A stretch of DNA of 64,000 nucleotides from Marinobacter sp. F4218 (lineage in GTDB: Bacteria > Pseudomonadota > Gammaproteobacteria > Pseudomonadales > Oleiphilaceae), in the NCBI RefSeq assembly GCF_019443085.1, contig NZ_JAHZIL010000003.1, positions 1,426,001 to 1,490,000 on the forward strand, in the 5' to 3' direction. The translations under genes were made by a program, and so were the position numbers. Shown one piece after another: positions 25,357 to 33,719 of the stretch. The notes beneath the pieces are model-generated. The model made no database searches. It was given only the letters and a program-made list of their open reading frames with translations, and was not told the origin of the DNA. Position 1 is the stretch's first letter. Every line of letters begins with the position of its first letter.

Positions 25357-27639
25357 ATGCCAACCAAACCCCAACAGTCTCCCCCCCTCGATCTGCCGGA
25401 TTTTCTTACCGATGAGCAGCGGGCCATCATCACCGCCGGTTACGAACACTCGGTGATCACCGCCGTGGCCGGCAGTGGCAAGACCTCCACCCTGGCCTGG
25501 CGGATCCGCTACCTGCTGCTACAGGGGCACGACCCCGATCGTATGCTGGTGCTGATGTTCAACCGCAGCGCCCGGGTGGATTTCGAGCGCAAGCTTCAGG
25601 AGGTCTGCCACCAGAGCGGGCTGGCACTGCCGGAAATTCGGACCTATCACGCCATGGGCCTGCGGCTGTACAAACGGTTCGTGCGGGAAGGCTACCTGCC
25701 GGGATTTTCCGACAAAATCCTGACCGAGCAGGAGATCAGCTTTCAGGCCTGGCAGCTGACCCGGCGGTTGGCGCCGGAGGATCTGGCGGACGAGATCCGG
25801 CGCAACAAAAAGGATTTCGTGGAGACGGCCACCGGCTTCATCGATCTGGTCAAGACCACCCTGTCGCCAGCGGAGATCGTCTTCGAGGAACTGGGTTACA
25901 CCGACAAACACCGCTACCTGATCGACCTGTTCCACAGCTTTGAACAGTGGCGCAAGGGCCAGGGCCGGATCAGTTACGCCGACATGCTCTACGAGCCAGT
26001 GATGGCGATTCACCAGAACCAGCCCCTGCAGCGGCTGGTGGGCAACAAGATGGATCTGATCCTGGTGGACGAGTACCAGGACACCAACGAGATCCAGCAC
26101 CTGCTGCTGAGGTACGTGGCCGGCGACCGGGCCCGGGTAACCGTGGTGGGCGATCCGGACCAGACCATCTACGAATTCCGGGGCGCCAAGCCCGAGTTCA
26201 TCCTCAAACGCTTCAGCGACGAGTTCGAGAGCCCGCTGGAGCAGACCCTCAGCTACACCTTCCGCTATGGCCATCGGGTTGCTCTGCTGGCCAATCACCT
26301 GATCTGCCACAACACCGGGCGCAAGGACGTGCTGTGCCATTCGCACCCGTCGACACCGGCCACGGAGGTCGTCCTGCATCGGGTCGATAATGACAGCGAC
26401 ACCATCGTCCAGATTTTGCAGCAAGGCTCCGGAACAGCACTGGCCGGCACAGCCATCCTGTTCCGGGTCTGGAGCCAGAGCGTGCCGATCGAACTAAAAC
26501 TGCTGGCCCGGCAAATCCCCTATCGCATCGATGCCGGCAAGGGTGCGCTGTTCAGCCGCGAAGTCCAGGCGATCGTCTCGCTGCTGATGGTGGTTACAGG
26601 CCGCTTGGCCAACCTGCCGGACGAAGACAGGCTGGAAGTGGCGCGCCAGCTGCTGCGCTTTCCTCATGTGGGTATGAAGGAGCCGGAACTGGAGCAACTG
26701 GCCCGTTTCCTGGCGGGCTTCTCCGGCGACTGGCACGAGCGGCTGCTGGCGATGGATTTTGACGCCCTGTCGCCCATGGCCGGCCGTAAACTGCGCAAAT
26801 TGGGCGAAGTCCTGGGCCAGCTGCGCGGTTACAAGGGCCCGGTCGCCGGGCTGATCAGCGTGTACGCCGAGCACACCGACCTGCATGAGGGCATCCGGAG
26901 CCTGGCCCTGACCCACGAGAGTGCCGAGGAACGCATCGACACCATCCAGGGCTTCCGGCAGTACCTGAAAAGCCTGGATGTCGACGCCCACGGCGCCGTT
27001 GACCACCTGAAAACCCTCAAGCAGCAGGCAGGGGAAAAACGGCAGGGCGGCGTGCTGCTGTCGACCATCCATCGCACCAAGGGGCTCGAGTGGCCCCGGG
27101 TGATCATCCCCGGCCTGCAGGAAAAATATCTCCCCTACAGCCCCCGGCCCCATGATGATGCCCGCGCCTTTCTCGAGAGCGAACGGCGCCTGTTGTACGT
27201 GGCCATGACCCGCACCCGCCAGCAACTCCATCTGATCAGTCGCCCGGCCAGTTCCCAGCCGCACCTGGACGGTGACCAGGGGCCCAGCCGTTTTGTCGGT
27301 GAATGCAGTTTCAACCTGTCCAGCGAACTGGGCACCTGGCTGGACGAGCGCATCGAGGAACCGGGGCAGTCGCTGGCACTGGAGGCGCCCATTACGCCGG
27401 TCGGCCGGCGCTACGCCGAACGCGAAGGCATTGTGCTGGAAGGGACCATGGCCACCGTGTCCGATACCACAGAGGCACTCTGGCACCACAAGCGCCTGAG
27501 TCACGCCATTTTCGGCGCGGGACAGGTCGTGGCCGAAGACGAGGGCTCCTTCGAGGTCCGGTTCGACAATGGCGACACCCTGAACTTCAGCAAAAAGAGC
27601 GCGCACCTGTATTTCACCCCTCTGGCCCAAAACGACTGA
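25357..27639 (+). CDS. UvrD/Rep-family ATP-dependent DNA helicase (second copy in window)
   Basis: SF1A helicase of 760 residues, distinct from uvrD at 12-14 kb. Motifs are Q-motif LTDEQRAIITAGYEHSVITAV, Walker A AGSGKTST (about 37-44), LMFNRSARVDFERKL, Walker B LILVDEYQDTNEI (about 233-245), VVGDPDQTIYEFRGA, LLSTIHRTKGLEWPRVIIPGL and RRLLYVAMTRTRQQL. The C-terminus (IFGAGQVVAEDEGSFEVRFDNGD) is again a Tudor-like domain, as in UvrD/PcrA. The start is uncertain: I prefer ATG 25357, eight bases after a TACAAT -10-like hexamer (25344-25349); in-frame ATGs at 25309 and 25270 would put that hexamer inside the gene. The role in repair or transcription-replication conflict is an inference. Confidence 0.83.
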   Translation: MPTKPQQSPPLDLPDFLTDEQRAIITAGYEHSVITAVAGSGKTSTLAWRIRYLLLQGHDPDRMLVLMFNRSARVDFERKLQEVCHQSGLALPEIRTYHAMGLRLYKRFVREGYLPGFSDKILTEQEISFQAWQLTRRLAPEDLADEIRRNKKDFVETATGFIDLVKTTLSPAEIVFEELGYTDKHRYLIDLFHSFEQWRKGQGRISYADMLYEPVMAIHQNQPLQRLVGNKMDLILVDEYQDTNEIQHLLLRYVAGDRARVTVVGDPDQTIYEFRGAKPEFILKRFSDEFESPLEQTLSYTFRYGHRVALLANHLICHNTGRKDVLCHSHPSTPATEVVLHRVDNDSDTIVQILQQGSGTALAGTAILFRVWSQSVPIELKLLARQIPYRIDAGKGALFSREVQAIVSLLMVVTGRLANLPDEDRLEVARQLLRFPHVGMKEPELEQLARFLAGFSGDWHERLLAMDFDALSPMAGRKLRKLGEVLGQLRGYKGPVAGLISVYAEHTDLHEGIRSLALTHESAEERIDTIQGFRQYLKSLDVDAHGAVDHLKTLKQQAGEKRQGGVLLSTIHRTKGLEWPRVIIPGLQEKYLPYSPRPHDDARAFLESERRLLYVAMTRTRQQLHLISRPASSQPHLDGDQGPSRFVGECSFNLSSELGTWLDERIEEPGQSLALEAPITPVGRRYAEREGIVLEGTMATVSDTTEALWHHKRLSHAIFGAGQVVAEDEGSFEVRFDNGDTLNFSKKSAHLYFTPLAQND

Positions 27640-27666
27640 AACCAAACCGATTCCCGGCGCGTAACA

Positions 27667-27695
27667 TTGCTGTAAACGTCGTTCGTGTCTATATT
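27667..27695 (+). promoter_or_regulatory. Sigma-70-like promoter of the OmpA gene
   Basis: TTGCTG (27667-27672) and TATATT (27690-27695) are separated by exactly 17 bases. The predicted transcript start near 27702 gives a leader of about 90 bases before the AGGAGG (27779-27784) and ATG 27791. It is a fair match at -10 and a moderate one at -35. Confidence 0.5.
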
Positions 27696-27790
27696 TTTAT
27701 TGCCCAGCCCCTCGGCCGATAGACACCGGGTATTCCCGCAGTTTCCCGTTGACGCACTCTCAAAAACGAATGATGAACAGGAGGTTCCGC

Positions 27791-28981
27791 ATGAATTTTT
27801 TGCGTTCGTGCGCGATGGCTGCCATCGCATCTACCCTGGTATTCCCGGCGGTTGCCGCCGAACGGAAGGACACCGTCTACATCAATCCTTTCGCGGCGTA
27901 CCAGTATTTCGACGACAAACGCGACCTGAGTGAAGCCGATACCTATGGCGGTGGCCTGGAGTACCGATTTACGGACCGCTGGGCGGTGGAGCCTGTGTAC
28001 TCCCGCGCCAATGTGGATCGCAAAGGCGCCCCCGGCGAATCCGATTTTGATGAAATTCGCATGGACATCATCTACTATTTTGCCAATCCGACCGAGGCCG
28101 TGAACCCTTACGTGTCTTTCGGTGGCGGTCACGCCGATTTCGGTGAGGATGCCAGCGCCCCTCTGACGTCTGGCAGCAATCACGACGAAACCCGGGTTAA
28201 CGTGGGTACCGGTATTCGCTACAACTTCACCGATTCCTTCTCCCTGCGAGCCGACCTGCGCGAGTTCCACGGTATTGACGAGAGTACCTTTGACACCCAG
28301 GTGTCCCTGGGTCTGAGCTTCGCGTTCTATCGCTCGGTCGCAGCACCTGCGGATTCCGACAACGACGGTGTTCCCGACGAGTCAGACGAGTGCCCGGGCA
28401 CCCCGGCCGGCGCCACCGTCGACAGCACAGGGTGTGAGCCGGACGGCGACCGGGATGGCGTCGCCGACGCACGGGATGCCTGCCCGGACTCCACACTCGG
28501 TGCCGAAGTGGATAGCCGAGGTTGCGAGCCGGACAGCGACAACGATGGCGTCATTGACGGTGTCGATCAGTGTCCGAGCACAACTCCGGGTGCCACCGTC
28601 GACGAGCGGGGCTGCGAAGGGGTCACCGAAGTCATCCAGACCTTTGAAGTGGACGTCCAGTTCGCCAACAACAGTTCGGTGATCAATAAGGCCTACGATG
28701 AGGACCTCCGACGCGTCGCGGACTTCCTCGAGGAAAACCCAAGAACCTTTGTGGAGGTTGCCGGCCATACCGACAGCGTTGGCGATGCGGACTACAACCA
28801 GTTCCTGTCCCAGCGTCGGGCCGAGGCCGTGGCCGCGCGCCTGGTCGACTCCCTCGGTGTCGATCCGAGTCGGGTGAAAGCTTCCGGGTATGGGGAGGAG
28901 AGGCCGATTGCCCGCAACGATACCGCCGAGGGCCGCGCCGCCAACCGTCGGGTTGAGGCGCTGATTCAGGTCGAACGGTGA
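27791..28981 (+). CDS. OmpA-family outer-membrane protein with thrombospondin type 3-like repeats
   Basis: Protein of 396 residues, OprF-like in plan. A signal peptide (residues 1-23, ending FPAVAA) is followed by an 8-stranded beta barrel (about 25-185). Next come three Asp-rich calcium-binding repeats (about 188-275: DSDNDGVPDESDECPGTP, DGDRDGVADARDACPDS, DSDNDGVIDGVDQCPSTT, each followed by a Cys). The C-terminal OmpA peptidoglycan-binding domain (VEVAGHTDSVGDADYNQFLSQ, ANRRVEALI) covers about 280-396. The ATG is fixed by AGGAGG six bases upstream; an in-frame Met at 27749 has no such site. A clear terminator follows. Confidence 0.92.
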   Translation: MNFLRSCAMAAIASTLVFPAVAAERKDTVYINPFAAYQYFDDKRDLSEADTYGGGLEYRFTDRWAVEPVYSRANVDRKGAPGESDFDEIRMDIIYYFANPTEAVNPYVSFGGGHADFGEDASAPLTSGSNHDETRVNVGTGIRYNFTDSFSLRADLREFHGIDESTFDTQVSLGLSFAFYRSVAAPADSDNDGVPDESDECPGTPAGATVDSTGCEPDGDRDGVADARDACPDSTLGAEVDSRGCEPDSDNDGVIDGVDQCPSTTPGATVDERGCEGVTEVIQTFEVDVQFANNSSVINKAYDEDLRRVADFLEENPRTFVEVAGHTDSVGDADYNQFLSQRRAEAVAARLVDSLGVDPSRVKASGYGEERPIARNDTAEGRAANRRVEALIQVER

Positions 28982-29011
28982 AATCGTCGGTACTGGCCGA
29001 CTGATGCAGTC

Positions 29012-29037
29012 AAGGCGCCCACATGGGCGCCTTTTTT
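29012..29037 (+). terminator. Rho-independent terminator after the OmpA gene
   Basis: GGCGCCC (29014-29020), loop ACAT, GGGCGCC (29025-29031), then six T (29032-29037); two flanking A-T pairs extend the stem to 9 bp. It lies 31 bases after the OmpA stop and just before the ribosome-binding site of the next gene. Confidence 0.9.
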
Positions 29038-29049
29038 CTCGGAGGCCCC

Positions 29050-29541
29050 ATGATCAGAGCCGTTTCCGCGTTGGCTCTCCTGTTGTGCAACCTCAACCAC
29101 CCGCTTGCCGGGGTGTTCCGGTGTGACACCGCCAACGGAGTGATGTATACGGATGAGCCCTGCGAGGGCAACGGGGAAGCGATCACCATTCCGGACAACC
29201 GCATCGGCGGCCGTCTGGACAGCAACCTGCCCCCGCCCGCGCCCGACGCTCCGAGGGCTGAGGAGGCAGACGGGAGCGACGACGAAACGACCCGCGAAGC
29301 ACCAACAGCCTGCCGCTTCATCAATTCCACCGACCTGAGGCGCCATATCGTCCGGGAGGAAATTGTTCGGGGCATGACCCGGGACCACGTGCGCCGGGCC
29401 TTTGGCAACCCACCGGAAACCTACACCAGCCCGCAGGAAGTCTGGATCTATCAAACCCGCTATTACGGGGCGCTCTATGAACTGACCTATGTGTACTTCA
29501 AGGACGGCTGCGTACAACGGGTGGAGTACCGGAAACCCTGA
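29050..29541 (+). CDS. Secreted DUF4124-like / SmpA-like small protein
   Basis: Protein of 163 residues with a Sec signal peptide (MIRAVSALALLLCNLNHPLAG). The mature N-terminus (VFRCDTANGVMYTDEPC) resembles the DUF4124 domain. A Pro/Asp/Glu-rich linker (about 55-90) follows, then a C-terminal part whose RGMTRDHVRRAFGNPPETY and WIYQ strand recall the SmpA/OmlA (BamE-type) fold. No enzymatic residues are apparent, so a periplasmic structural or binding role is the most I would infer. GGAGG at 29041-29045 supports ATG 29050; the earlier in-frame ATG (29023) lies in the terminator stem. Its 3' end overlaps the convergent methyltransferase by 44 bases. Confidence 0.7.
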   Translation: MIRAVSALALLLCNLNHPLAGVFRCDTANGVMYTDEPCEGNGEAITIPDNRIGGRLDSNLPPPAPDAPRAEEADGSDDETTREAPTACRFINSTDLRRHIVREEIVRGMTRDHVRRAFGNPPETYTSPQEVWIYQTRYYGALYELTYVYFKDGCVQRVEYRKP

Positions 29542-30772
29542 CCGCATCCAGCAACAGGTTGCGCGGGGTCAGTGTCCGGTCGCAGAAGGCTCCGAGCCTG
29601 ACCCGGTAACCCTGTTCTTCCAGGAAAATCGCATAATCCAGCACCATCCAGAGTTCCAGCGGTCGCCGGAACAGGTGCCGTACCAGTTCGTGACGCCGAA
29701 CCTGACTGTACCGCCGGTCGCCAACACGGGACCAGTGTTCAAAATCGGTCGTGGCCGGTAACACCAGGCCTTTCTTCCGGGCCGCCCACTGGCAGAAAGC
29801 CTCAAACCCCTCCTGGATCAGACGGGACGGATGCGAAGGCACCGGCAGATACTCATCACAGCTCCTGAGCTGACGCTGGAGCGCGTCGAAGCCCAGGCGC
29901 CACTGGCTCACCTTCCGGGTCTGCTCCTGAACCCGGGCCGGCGCGGTCACGGTTTCCTGCACGGCCAGACGAATCTCGTTCCGGGACAACTGCAGGGCAG
30001 CATCATGGCGCCTGGCACGAGCGGACAACAGGCGATAAGGGCTGGCGTCCGTCAGGTGGTAGCAGCAGGGGGAAAAACTCAGGCGGGGCAGGCGAACCTC
30101 ACTGGCCCGCCGGATCAGTTGCCGGTGCAGGTCACCACACGCGTGTAGGGCGACCCCGTGAGCATCGGTCGGAAAGACAAAATCCGGCGCCATCACGTCC
30201 TGACACTGCACCGCAACCGCATCATCGAACTGTGCGGCCAACCGGTTGCCGTCGCGCACCAGTTCCGCGTTCCATTCATAGCCCCGGACCGGTTCCGGAC
30301 AGACCGCCGCCAGGGTTCGCGACAGATGGCCCTTGCCACAACACCAGTCCATGACCGGTTCGCGAAGGGGTTCGAGCGCCGCCGCGAACGCCCCGGACTG
30401 CAGTCGCTTTCGCCCGGGCATGTCGACTGCCCTCACCTCCGGCAGGGTTGCCCGGTGCACCCTCCCGCCCGGCGGCGAGAGGTCCGGCAGGCTGACAAGA
30501 TCCGGGTAGGCGGCCAATGATGGCAAAGCGTCACACAGCAGGCCCGCCAGCCTCGCGGGATCGTCATCCAGCACCCGGCACCGCTCGTCGTCGAGCCCAG
30601 CGACCCGGGCCGCCAGTTCGGGATGCTGCAAGGTCCACTCGGGAACCGGCTCCGTGAAGGGCGCCTGCTGCCAAAGGGGGCGGTGGCGGACAAGCCAGTC
30701 ATTCAGGGCTTGCCAACGGCTGTAAAAAGATTCGGCGGGGTCGTGTAAACTCGCGGCCGGAGGTATCGTCAT
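29498..30772 (-). CDS. SAM-dependent methyltransferase of the GSTCD / Methyltransf_32 type
   Basis: Protein of 424 residues with a class I methyltransferase core in the middle. Motif I is PVMDWCCGKGHLSRTLA (about 140-156), the acidic loop YEWNAEL, ALHACGDLHRQLIRRA (about 200-215) and SFSPCCYHLT (about 228-237). The HACGDLH...PCCYH combination is the hallmark of the group that includes animal GSTCD and related putative RNA/protein methyltransferases. The N- and C-terminal ~130 residues are helical and unassigned. The start is uncertain: ATG 30772 overlaps, on the opposite strand, the start codon of the divergent RNA methyltransferase; the frame is open further upstream to 30874. The substrate is unknown. 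Confidence 0.75.
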   Translation of the reverse strand: MTIPPAASLHDPAESFYSRWQALNDWLVRHRPLWQQAPFTEPVPEWTLQHPELAARVAGLDDERCRVLDDDPARLAGLLCDALPSLAAYPDLVSLPDLSPPGGRVHRATLPEVRAVDMPGRKRLQSGAFAAALEPLREPVMDWCCGKGHLSRTLAAVCPEPVRGYEWNAELVRDGNRLAAQFDDAVAVQCQDVMAPDFVFPTDAHGVALHACGDLHRQLIRRASEVRLPRLSFSPCCYHLTDASPYRLLSARARRHDAALQLSRNEIRLAVQETVTAPARVQEQTRKVSQWRLGFDALQRQLRSCDEYLPVPSHPSRLIQEGFEAFCQWAARKKGLVLPATTDFEHWSRVGDRRYSQVRRHELVRHLFRRPLELWMVLDYAIFLEEQGYRVRLGAFCDRTLTPRNLLLDAVRVSGTPPVVRSRP

Positions 30773-31460
30773 GCAACTGGCCTTTGTACTCGTTGAACCC
30801 AAGGTTCCTGAAAATGTCGGCGCTGCCGCTCGTGCCCTTTGTACCATGGGGTTCGGCGAGCTGTGGCTGGTCAATTCCGATCTGCATACCCGGCCTGAAG
30901 CGCACTGGCTCGCCCATGGCAGCGATCACATCCTCGATAACGCGCGCATTTTCCCTGATCTGGCCTCGGTTAGAAACTCCGTAGACCTGCTGATGGGCAC
31001 CTCGGCCAAACCGCGACACCATCGACAGGACTGGCTCGCGCCCTCAGACCTGCGCGATGTTGTGCTGGCAGGCAAAGGCGAATCAGTGGCCAACGCGGCG
31101 CTGGTCTTCGGCCGCGAAGACCGCGGGCTGGCCAATGAGGAACTGGCTCTGTGCGATCTGCTGACCGGCATTCCCATGAAAGTTTCCTACCCTTCCCTGA
31201 ACCTCGCCCAGTCCGTGATGCTGTATGCATGGGAGCTGTCCGGGCTGTCCACAGCCGCCGCCGACCCTGTGAATTCAGACCCCGGGCGCCTCGGCGCCCT
31301 CCGCAGCCGGCTCGAACAACTGTTGCCAACCCTGGATGCCCCTGCCGGGGGCAAGCTGTCCCAGTGGGTTTTCCAACGGCTGCCGCTGCTGCAGGAGCGC
31401 GACATCGGGTTCGTTCATACCCTGTGTGGCAACATCGAACGACGCCTGAAACGGGACTGA
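30771..31460 (+). CDS. lasT: LasT/TrmJ-type SPOUT RNA methyltransferase
   Basis: SPOUT-class (SpoU) RNA 2'-O-methyltransferase of 229 residues. FVLVEPKVPENVGAAARAL is the N-terminal signature, VFGREDRGLANEELALCD the motif 2 region and IPMKVSYPSLNLAQSVMLYAWEL the SAM-binding trefoil knot. Length and end (RLPLLQERDIGFVHTLCGNIERRLK) are closer to E. coli LasT/YjtD than to TrmJ, from recall. The target RNA is not established for LasT. AGGT lies seven bases before the ATG and a TAAACT -10 hexamer about 20 bases before it. Its start codon overlaps that of the divergent methyltransferase. Confidence 0.83.
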   Translation: MQLAFVLVEPKVPENVGAAARALCTMGFGELWLVNSDLHTRPEAHWLAHGSDHILDNARIFPDLASVRNSVDLLMGTSAKPRHHRQDWLAPSDLRDVVLAGKGESVANAALVFGREDRGLANEELALCDLLTGIPMKVSYPSLNLAQSVMLYAWELSGLSTAAADPVNSDPGRLGALRSRLEQLLPTLDAPAGGKLSQWVFQRLPLLQERDIGFVHTLCGNIERRLKRD

Positions 31461-31472
31461 CGTTGCGGCTGG

Positions 31473-32744
31473 CTATTCGCTGAAGCGGCCGGGCCGGAAG
31501 GCGTCCAGGCACACCGCCGGGGGCTCGCCGTCCACCAACTGGGCAATCACGTCGGCACTGCCGGCGGACAGGGTCCAGCCGAAGGTGCCGTGTCCGGTAT
31601 TGAGGAACAGGTTATCCCTCGGGCCCCGACCAATGATGGCAGGGCCGTCAGGCGTCATCGGGCGAAAGCCGGTCCAGGTTTCCGCCGCCTCCAGTTCGGC
31701 ACAACCGGGAAAGCGGGAGGTGACCGACTTTCGGATCGTCGCCAGGCGCGCCTCGGGAATATCGCGATTGAAGTCAGCAAGTTCCACGAAACCGGTCGCC
31801 CGCAGACGATTGCCCAGACGAGTGGAAACCACCTTGTAGTTGTCGTCATGAACCGTTGACACCGGAGCCCGGTCGGGATCGCTTAATGGCACCGTGATGC
31901 TGTACCCCTTGACCGGGTATAATGGCAGGGTCAGGCCCAGGGGGCGGATCAGGTGATCGGACCAGCAACCGGCACTGATCACAAAGGCGTCGGCGTGGAC
32001 GAGCTCCCGCTCGCCCCCCGCGGTCGTGATGGCAATGGCCTCCACGTTGTGGTCGTCGCCAACCAGGTTTTCCGCCTCCACCCGATAGCGGAACCGGACG
32101 CCCTTGGCTTCACAGGCCTTCGCCAGGGCCTGTGAGAACAGATGGCAATCGCCAGTGCCATCGTTGTCATAGCTCAACGCGCCGTAAAGCGGTCCCGGGC
32201 CGACCATCCCCGGTTCGGCCTCGCGCACCTGTTCCGGCGTCAGCAGACGCGACGGGATTCCCAGTTCATTCAACAGCGTGTGAACGTTACGGTAGCCGGC
32301 GAGGGCTTCCGGAGTGCTGGCAAGGTGCAGCAGACCCCGGTGGTCGCCGTCAAAAGCCAGGTCGAGCTCCTTTTCCAGGGCCAGAAACCGCTCGCGACTG
32401 TGCATAGCCAGGCGCAGCATGGCGCGGCGGTTCAGTCCGAACAGGCCCGGCGACCAGGCATAGCGCAGGGTGGCAAACAGGAATCTGACGGCCTCGACGG
32501 AAGGCGGCATCCGCATTTTCAACGGGCCGTCCTGTTTCAGCAGCCAGGGTACGGCCTTGAACACCATGCCAGGGTCTGCCCAGGGATATACCGCCCCGTA
32601 CGAACGCTGGGCGGCGTTGCCCTTGCTAGTCTCGTTGCCCGCCACCTCGTGCCGTTCCAGCACCGTTACCTGATGACCGCGGCGATTCAGTTCGTACGCC
32701 GTGGTTACCCCCACAACGCCCCCGCCCACTACAACTATGCGCAT
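31473..32744 (-). CDS. dadA: D-amino-acid dehydrogenase small-subunit-like FAD oxidoreductase (DadA family)
   Basis: DAO-family flavoprotein of 423 residues that would oxidise D-amino acids to 2-oxo acids, passing electrons to the respiratory chain. The Rossmann motif VVGGGVVGVTTAYEL is at residues 5-19, VLERHEVAGNETSKGNAAQRS matches the DadA FAD loop, and YPVKGYSITVPL and GFRPMTPDGPAIIGRGPRDNLFLNTGHGTFGWTLSAGSA are the C-terminal FAD-binding segments. Absence of the alr/dadX racemase nearby makes the exact substrate uncertain. It lies 20 bases downstream of the PPK2 gene on the same strand, so probably co-transcribed. Confidence 0.82.
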   Translation of the reverse strand: MRIVVVGGGVVGVTTAYELNRRGHQVTVLERHEVAGNETSKGNAAQRSYGAVYPWADPGMVFKAVPWLLKQDGPLKMRMPPSVEAVRFLFATLRYAWSPGLFGLNRRAMLRLAMHSRERFLALEKELDLAFDGDHRGLLHLASTPEALAGYRNVHTLLNELGIPSRLLTPEQVREAEPGMVGPGPLYGALSYDNDGTGDCHLFSQALAKACEAKGVRFRYRVEAENLVGDDHNVEAIAITTAGGERELVHADAFVISAGCWSDHLIRPLGLTLPLYPVKGYSITVPLSDPDRAPVSTVHDDNYKVVSTRLGNRLRATGFVELADFNRDIPEARLATIRKSVTSRFPGCAELEAAETWTGFRPMTPDGPAIIGRGPRDNLFLNTGHGTFGWTLSAGSADVIAQLVDGEPPAVCLDAFRPGRFSE

Positions 32745-32764
32745 CTGCGCCTCCCTGTGTCGGT

Positions 32765-33595
32765 TTACTTCACGCCCTTGCTGGCCAGCAGTCGACGGTA
32801 CTCATCCAGTACTTCCCTGTCCTCGCTCGGGTAGTCCGGAGCCAGCCGCTGCAACTGTTCCGCCAGGATAGCCGCGACAATCGTCCGGGCCTGGGGCTTC
32901 CGATCGCCCGGCACCACAAACCAGGGCGCCTCCCGGGAATGGGTCTGGGCCATGGCTTCTTCAGCAAAGGCCTCATACTGATCGCGTTTTTCCCAGCCAT
33001 CAATATCGGACCGGTCGAATTTCCAACGCTTGCGGGGTTTGTCCAGTCGCTGCAGCAGCCGACGGCGATGCTCGTCTTCCGACAGGTTCAGCCAGATTTT
33101 GACGACCGTGGTGCCCTCCTCCACCAGATTCGATTCGAAGTTCCGGATGGCGTGGTACCGGTTATGCCAGTTATAACTTTCGGGGGCATGAACCGGCCAG
33201 ATCCGTTCACTGATTACCGCCTCATGATGACTTCGGTTAAAGGCAACCATCTCGCCAAACCCGGGCAGGAATGGCACCACGCGCCACAGGAAATCATGGC
33301 GGGTTTCCGCCCCTTGAGGACGACTGAACGACCAGGCATGAAAGCCTGCCGGGTCTGCGTAGGTGGCAAGTGTACGGATCAGGCTGTCCTTACCACTGGT
33401 GTCCGGACCGTGAATCACCACCAGCAGTGCCCGGTTCCGGTTGGCCCACAGCCGGCGCTGGTATTCCCCGATCTCCTCCAGGCTGGATTCCAGTGCCAGT
33501 AGCGTGTCGTCATCCTCCAGCAGATACGGGTAGTCATGGAACCGGGGTCTGTCAGGGTCGTAAAACCAGCTCTTTGCAAACTTGGAAACACGCAT
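32765..33595 (-). CDS. PPK2-family polyphosphate:nucleotide phosphotransferase
   Basis: Protein of 276 residues of the polyphosphate kinase 2 family, which transfers phosphate between polyphosphate and nucleotides. The P-loop HGPDTSGKDS (about 62-71), FSRPQGAETRHDFLWRV, the lid-type FNRSHHEAVISERIW (about 118-132) and VKIWLNLSEDEHRRRLLQRL with DKPRKRWKFDRSDIDGW are family marks. The FNRSHxEAV form is like the class that accepts AMP as well as ADP, but class assignment by eye is tentative. It probably helps use or build polyphosphate in the cytoplasm, of interest beside the pst and Na/Pi genes. It leads the dadA-like gene. Confidence 0.85.
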   Translation of the reverse strand: MRVSKFAKSWFYDPDRPRFHDYPYLLEDDDTLLALESSLEEIGEYQRRLWANRNRALLVVIHGPDTSGKDSLIRTLATYADPAGFHAWSFSRPQGAETRHDFLWRVVPFLPGFGEMVAFNRSHHEAVISERIWPVHAPESYNWHNRYHAIRNFESNLVEEGTTVVKIWLNLSEDEHRRRLLQRLDKPRKRWKFDRSDIDGWEKRDQYEAFAEEAMAQTHSREAPWFVVPGDRKPQARTIVAAILAEQLQRLAPDYPSEDREVLDEYRRLLASKGVK

Positions 33596-33675
33596 GCCGG
33601 GAACTCCCTATCGCTGTAATGGGCGTCAACAATCGTACAAGCTGGTAAACTTGGGCCAACCAAATTCTCAGGATA

Positions 33676-33719
33676 GCAGTCTCACCGAGACTGCGATGGA
33701 GTTGAACGCACGGCAATGA
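33676..33719 (+). promoter_or_regulatory. Leader hairpin and 7-codon ORF before tatD
   Basis: GCAGTCTC (33676-33683), loop ACC, GAGACTGC (33687-33694) is a perfect 8-bp stem. It is followed immediately by a seven-codon reading frame (ATG 33696 to TGA 33719: MELNARQ) whose stop overlaps the tatD ATG as ATGA. tatD lacks a good Shine-Dalgarno of its own, so the mini-ORF could feed ribosomes to it. The stem could also be an operator or end of an upstream transcript. Confidence 0.35.
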
